DNA of 54,480 nucleotides from Alistipes sp. (lineage in GTDB: Bacteria; Bacteroidota; Bacteroidia; Bacteroidales; Rikenellaceae): the NCBI GenBank assembly GCA_017631035.1, contig JAGBUB010000039.1, positions 1-54,480 of the forward strand, written 5' to 3'. The notes under the pieces are model-generated. The model did not search any database and had not been told where the DNA came from. It was given only the letters and a program-made list of their open reading frames with translations. The translations under genes were made by a program, and so were the position numbers. This document shows positions 53,551-54,480 of this stretch, piece by piece (the stretch's first letter is position 1; each line of letters begins with the position of its first letter).

Positions 53551-54084
53551 ATGAGAATTATCAGTGGCCGATGCGGAGGCCGTAACATCACTCCGCCCAA
53601 AAATCTACGTGCGCGTCCTACGACCGACTTTGCTAAGGAGAATCTTTTCAACGTACTTGGCAATCGCCTCGACTTCGAGGAACTCGAAGTACTCGACCTA
53701 TTTGCCGGCACGGGCTCTATCAGCTACGAGTTTGCATCACGTGGCGCGTCGTCAGTCACCTCGGTGGAGATTAATGCCGTGCATTATAACTTCATACGAC
53801 AGACAGCTCGCGAGTTTGGATTTAATACGCTCCATCCCGTCAAGGCCAATGTATTCTTGTATCTAAAGAGTTGCGCCAAGCAGTACGATCTGATTTTCTC
53901 CGATGCCCCCTACGATCTAGAGGGTAGCGAGCAGGTCATCGACCTTGTATTTGAGCGCGACCTACTGCGCGAGGGAGGCATCCTGATTTTCGAACACTCG
54001 AAGGGTAAGGATTTTTCATCACACCCCAAATTCGCCTCTTTGCGTAGTTATGGTAGTGTACAGTTCTCTATATTCGAAAAATAA
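53551..54084 (+). CDS. rsmD: 16S rRNA (guanine966-N2)-methyltransferase RsmD
   Basis: 177 residues. The start MRIISGRCGGRNITPPKN and RPTTDFAKENLFNVL are RsmD signatures, and the SAM-binding loop is LDLFAGTGSISYEFASRG. The catalytic tetrapeptide, usually (D/N)PP(Y/F), reads DAPY here (FSDAPYDL). It methylates one guanine of 16S rRNA during 30S assembly. Terminators lie on both sides, so it is a single gene; I found no clear promoter in the 64 bp upstream. Confidence 0.92.
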   Translation: MRIISGRCGGRNITPPKNLRARPTTDFAKENLFNVLGNRLDFEELEVLDLFAGTGSISYEFASRGASSVTSVEINAVHYNFIRQTAREFGFNTLHPVKANVFLYLKSCAKQYDLIFSDAPYDLEGSEQVIDLVFERDLLREGGILIFEHSKGKDFSSHPKFASLRSYGSVQFSIFEK

Positions 54085-54087
54085 ATC

Positions 54088-54119
54088 AAGCGAGCCAACC
54101 CGATGGTGGCTCGCTTTTC
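54088..54119 (+). terminator. Terminator after rsmD
   Basis: AAGCGAGCCA (54088-54097) is an exact inverted repeat of TGGCTCGCTT (54107-54116), with a 9-nt loop and a T-run. Confidence 0.85.
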
Positions 54120-54292
54120 TATTACTCCGGCATCATTACACTACTACTAACAACGAATATAGGGAATTAAAATCTGTATCCTAAAAATATTTCCGCCATC
54201 TCTTACACCTCGGCAAACATTGTTACAACCCAGTAAAACGGTAATTTCTCGACACATTTTTCACCATCGATGCACTTTTTTTTCGAAAATTA

Positions 54293-54323
54293 TTTGCAGA
54301 TTACATTTTTTATACTACCTTTG
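54293..54323 (+). promoter_or_regulatory. Consensus promoter of tRNA-Asp
   Basis: TTTG (54293-54296), 19-bp spacer, TACCTTTG (54316-54323), ending 17 bp before the tRNA. The preceding 54120-54292 is AT-rich and shows nothing else. Confidence 0.8.
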
Positions 54324-54340
54324 CACACGCAATCAGCAAT

Positions 54341-54414
54341 GGTGCGTTAGTTCAGCTGGTTAGAATACGTGCCTGTCACGCACGGGGTCAGGGGTTCGAG
54401 TCCCCTACGCACCG
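54341..54414 (+). tRNA. tRNA-Asp (anticodon GTC)
   Basis: 74 nt. The acceptor arm GGTGCGT pairs with ACGCACC. The D arm is GTTCAGCTGGTTAGAAT, the anticodon arm CGTGC-CTGTCAC-GCACG reads GTC, and the T arm is AGGGG-TTCGAGT-CCCCT. The discriminator base is G. CCA is not encoded. Confidence 0.97.
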
Positions 54415-54433
54415 CAAGTTTTTTAGCAATAGC

Positions 54434-54462
54434 AGACGATTCTTTTAAGAATCGTCTTTTTT
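54434..54462 (+). terminator. Terminator after tRNA-Asp
   Basis: AGACGATTCTT (54434-54444) is an exact inverted repeat of AAGAATCGTCT (54447-54457), followed by a T-run. Confidence 0.85.
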
Positions 54463-54480
54463 GTGTTGTAGCCTATGTAA

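Noticed and set aside
54341..54414. tRNA-Asp as an integration (attachment) site of a mobile element
   Set aside because: No integrase or repeat of the tRNA 3' end is seen in the 66 bp that follow before the window ends; cannot be supported.
1..54480. CRISPR array, insertion sequences or prophage
   Set aside because: No regularly spaced direct repeats, transposase, integrase or phage structural genes seen on either strand.

Overview
The window looks like a chromosomal segment of a gut-type anaerobe in the order Bacteroidales (Bacteroidota). An Alistipes/Rikenellaceae-like relative is possible, but the genus is not settled by this sequence. Support for Bacteroidales: promoters of the form TTTG-N19-TAnnTTTG, A-rich leaders in place of Shine-Dalgarno sequences, a short primary sigma factor lacking region 1.1, the methylmalonyl-CoA/propionate genes, class III ribonucleotide reductase, and a rhamnose operon in the Bacteroides style. 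I see no phage, insertion sequence, integrase, CRISPR array or rRNA.

Layout. 1-3.2 kb: partial mmdA and mce (minus), then a thioredoxin-fold protein and meaB (plus), all tied to B12-dependent methylmalonyl-CoA metabolism. 3.2-8 kb: minus-strand rhamnose operon rhaB-rhaA-rhaT-rhaR, without an aldolase. 8.3-11 kb: ygbA-like gene, glyA and the primary sigma factor. 11.1-13.2 kb (minus): a divergent tryptophanase/tyrosine phenol-lyase relative and a low-molecular-weight tyrosine phosphatase. 13.5-17 kb: an envelope trio (thioredoxin-fold, BamA-type barrel, phosphoethanolamine transferase). 17.1-23.3 kb: a histone H1-like protein (minus), an RND efflux system and a small cysteine-rich membrane protein. 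23.3-25.7 kb: glycerate kinase and a GntP permease. 25.7-28.8 kb (minus): nrdD-nrdG behind a clear cobalamin riboswitch. 28.9-31 kb: a porin-like protein and an orphan lipoprotein. 31-35 kb (minus): OM barrel, phoH, pepD, lipid kinase. 35.3-38.7 kb: der, then an SDR divergent from an AraC regulator.

38.7-45.4 kb (minus) is the most unusual region. A consensus promoter precedes a tetraheme NapC/NrfH-type cytochrome fused to a SUMF1/FGE-like domain. Then come a lipoprotein Gfo/Idh/MocA oxidoreductase, a WbuC-type cupin, a lipoprotein sugar isomerase/epimerase-like TIM barrel, and the ResB/CcsA cytochrome c maturation pair. The layout resembles a Bacteroidales nrfH-nrfA-resB-ccsA locus in which nrfA is missing and secreted sugar-type enzymes occupy its place. 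I infer a periplasmic redox module joining sugar or glycoside oxidation to the quinone pool; this is untested. A hairpin plus T-run after the oxidoreductase gene may split the operon.

45.6-54.5 kb is housekeeping: ftsE-like, gyrB, mutS, a RecD-like helicase, a membrane-anchored pilin-like unknown, rsmD and tRNA-Asp. Many adjacent units are separated by hairpin terminators, several of them shared by convergent genes.
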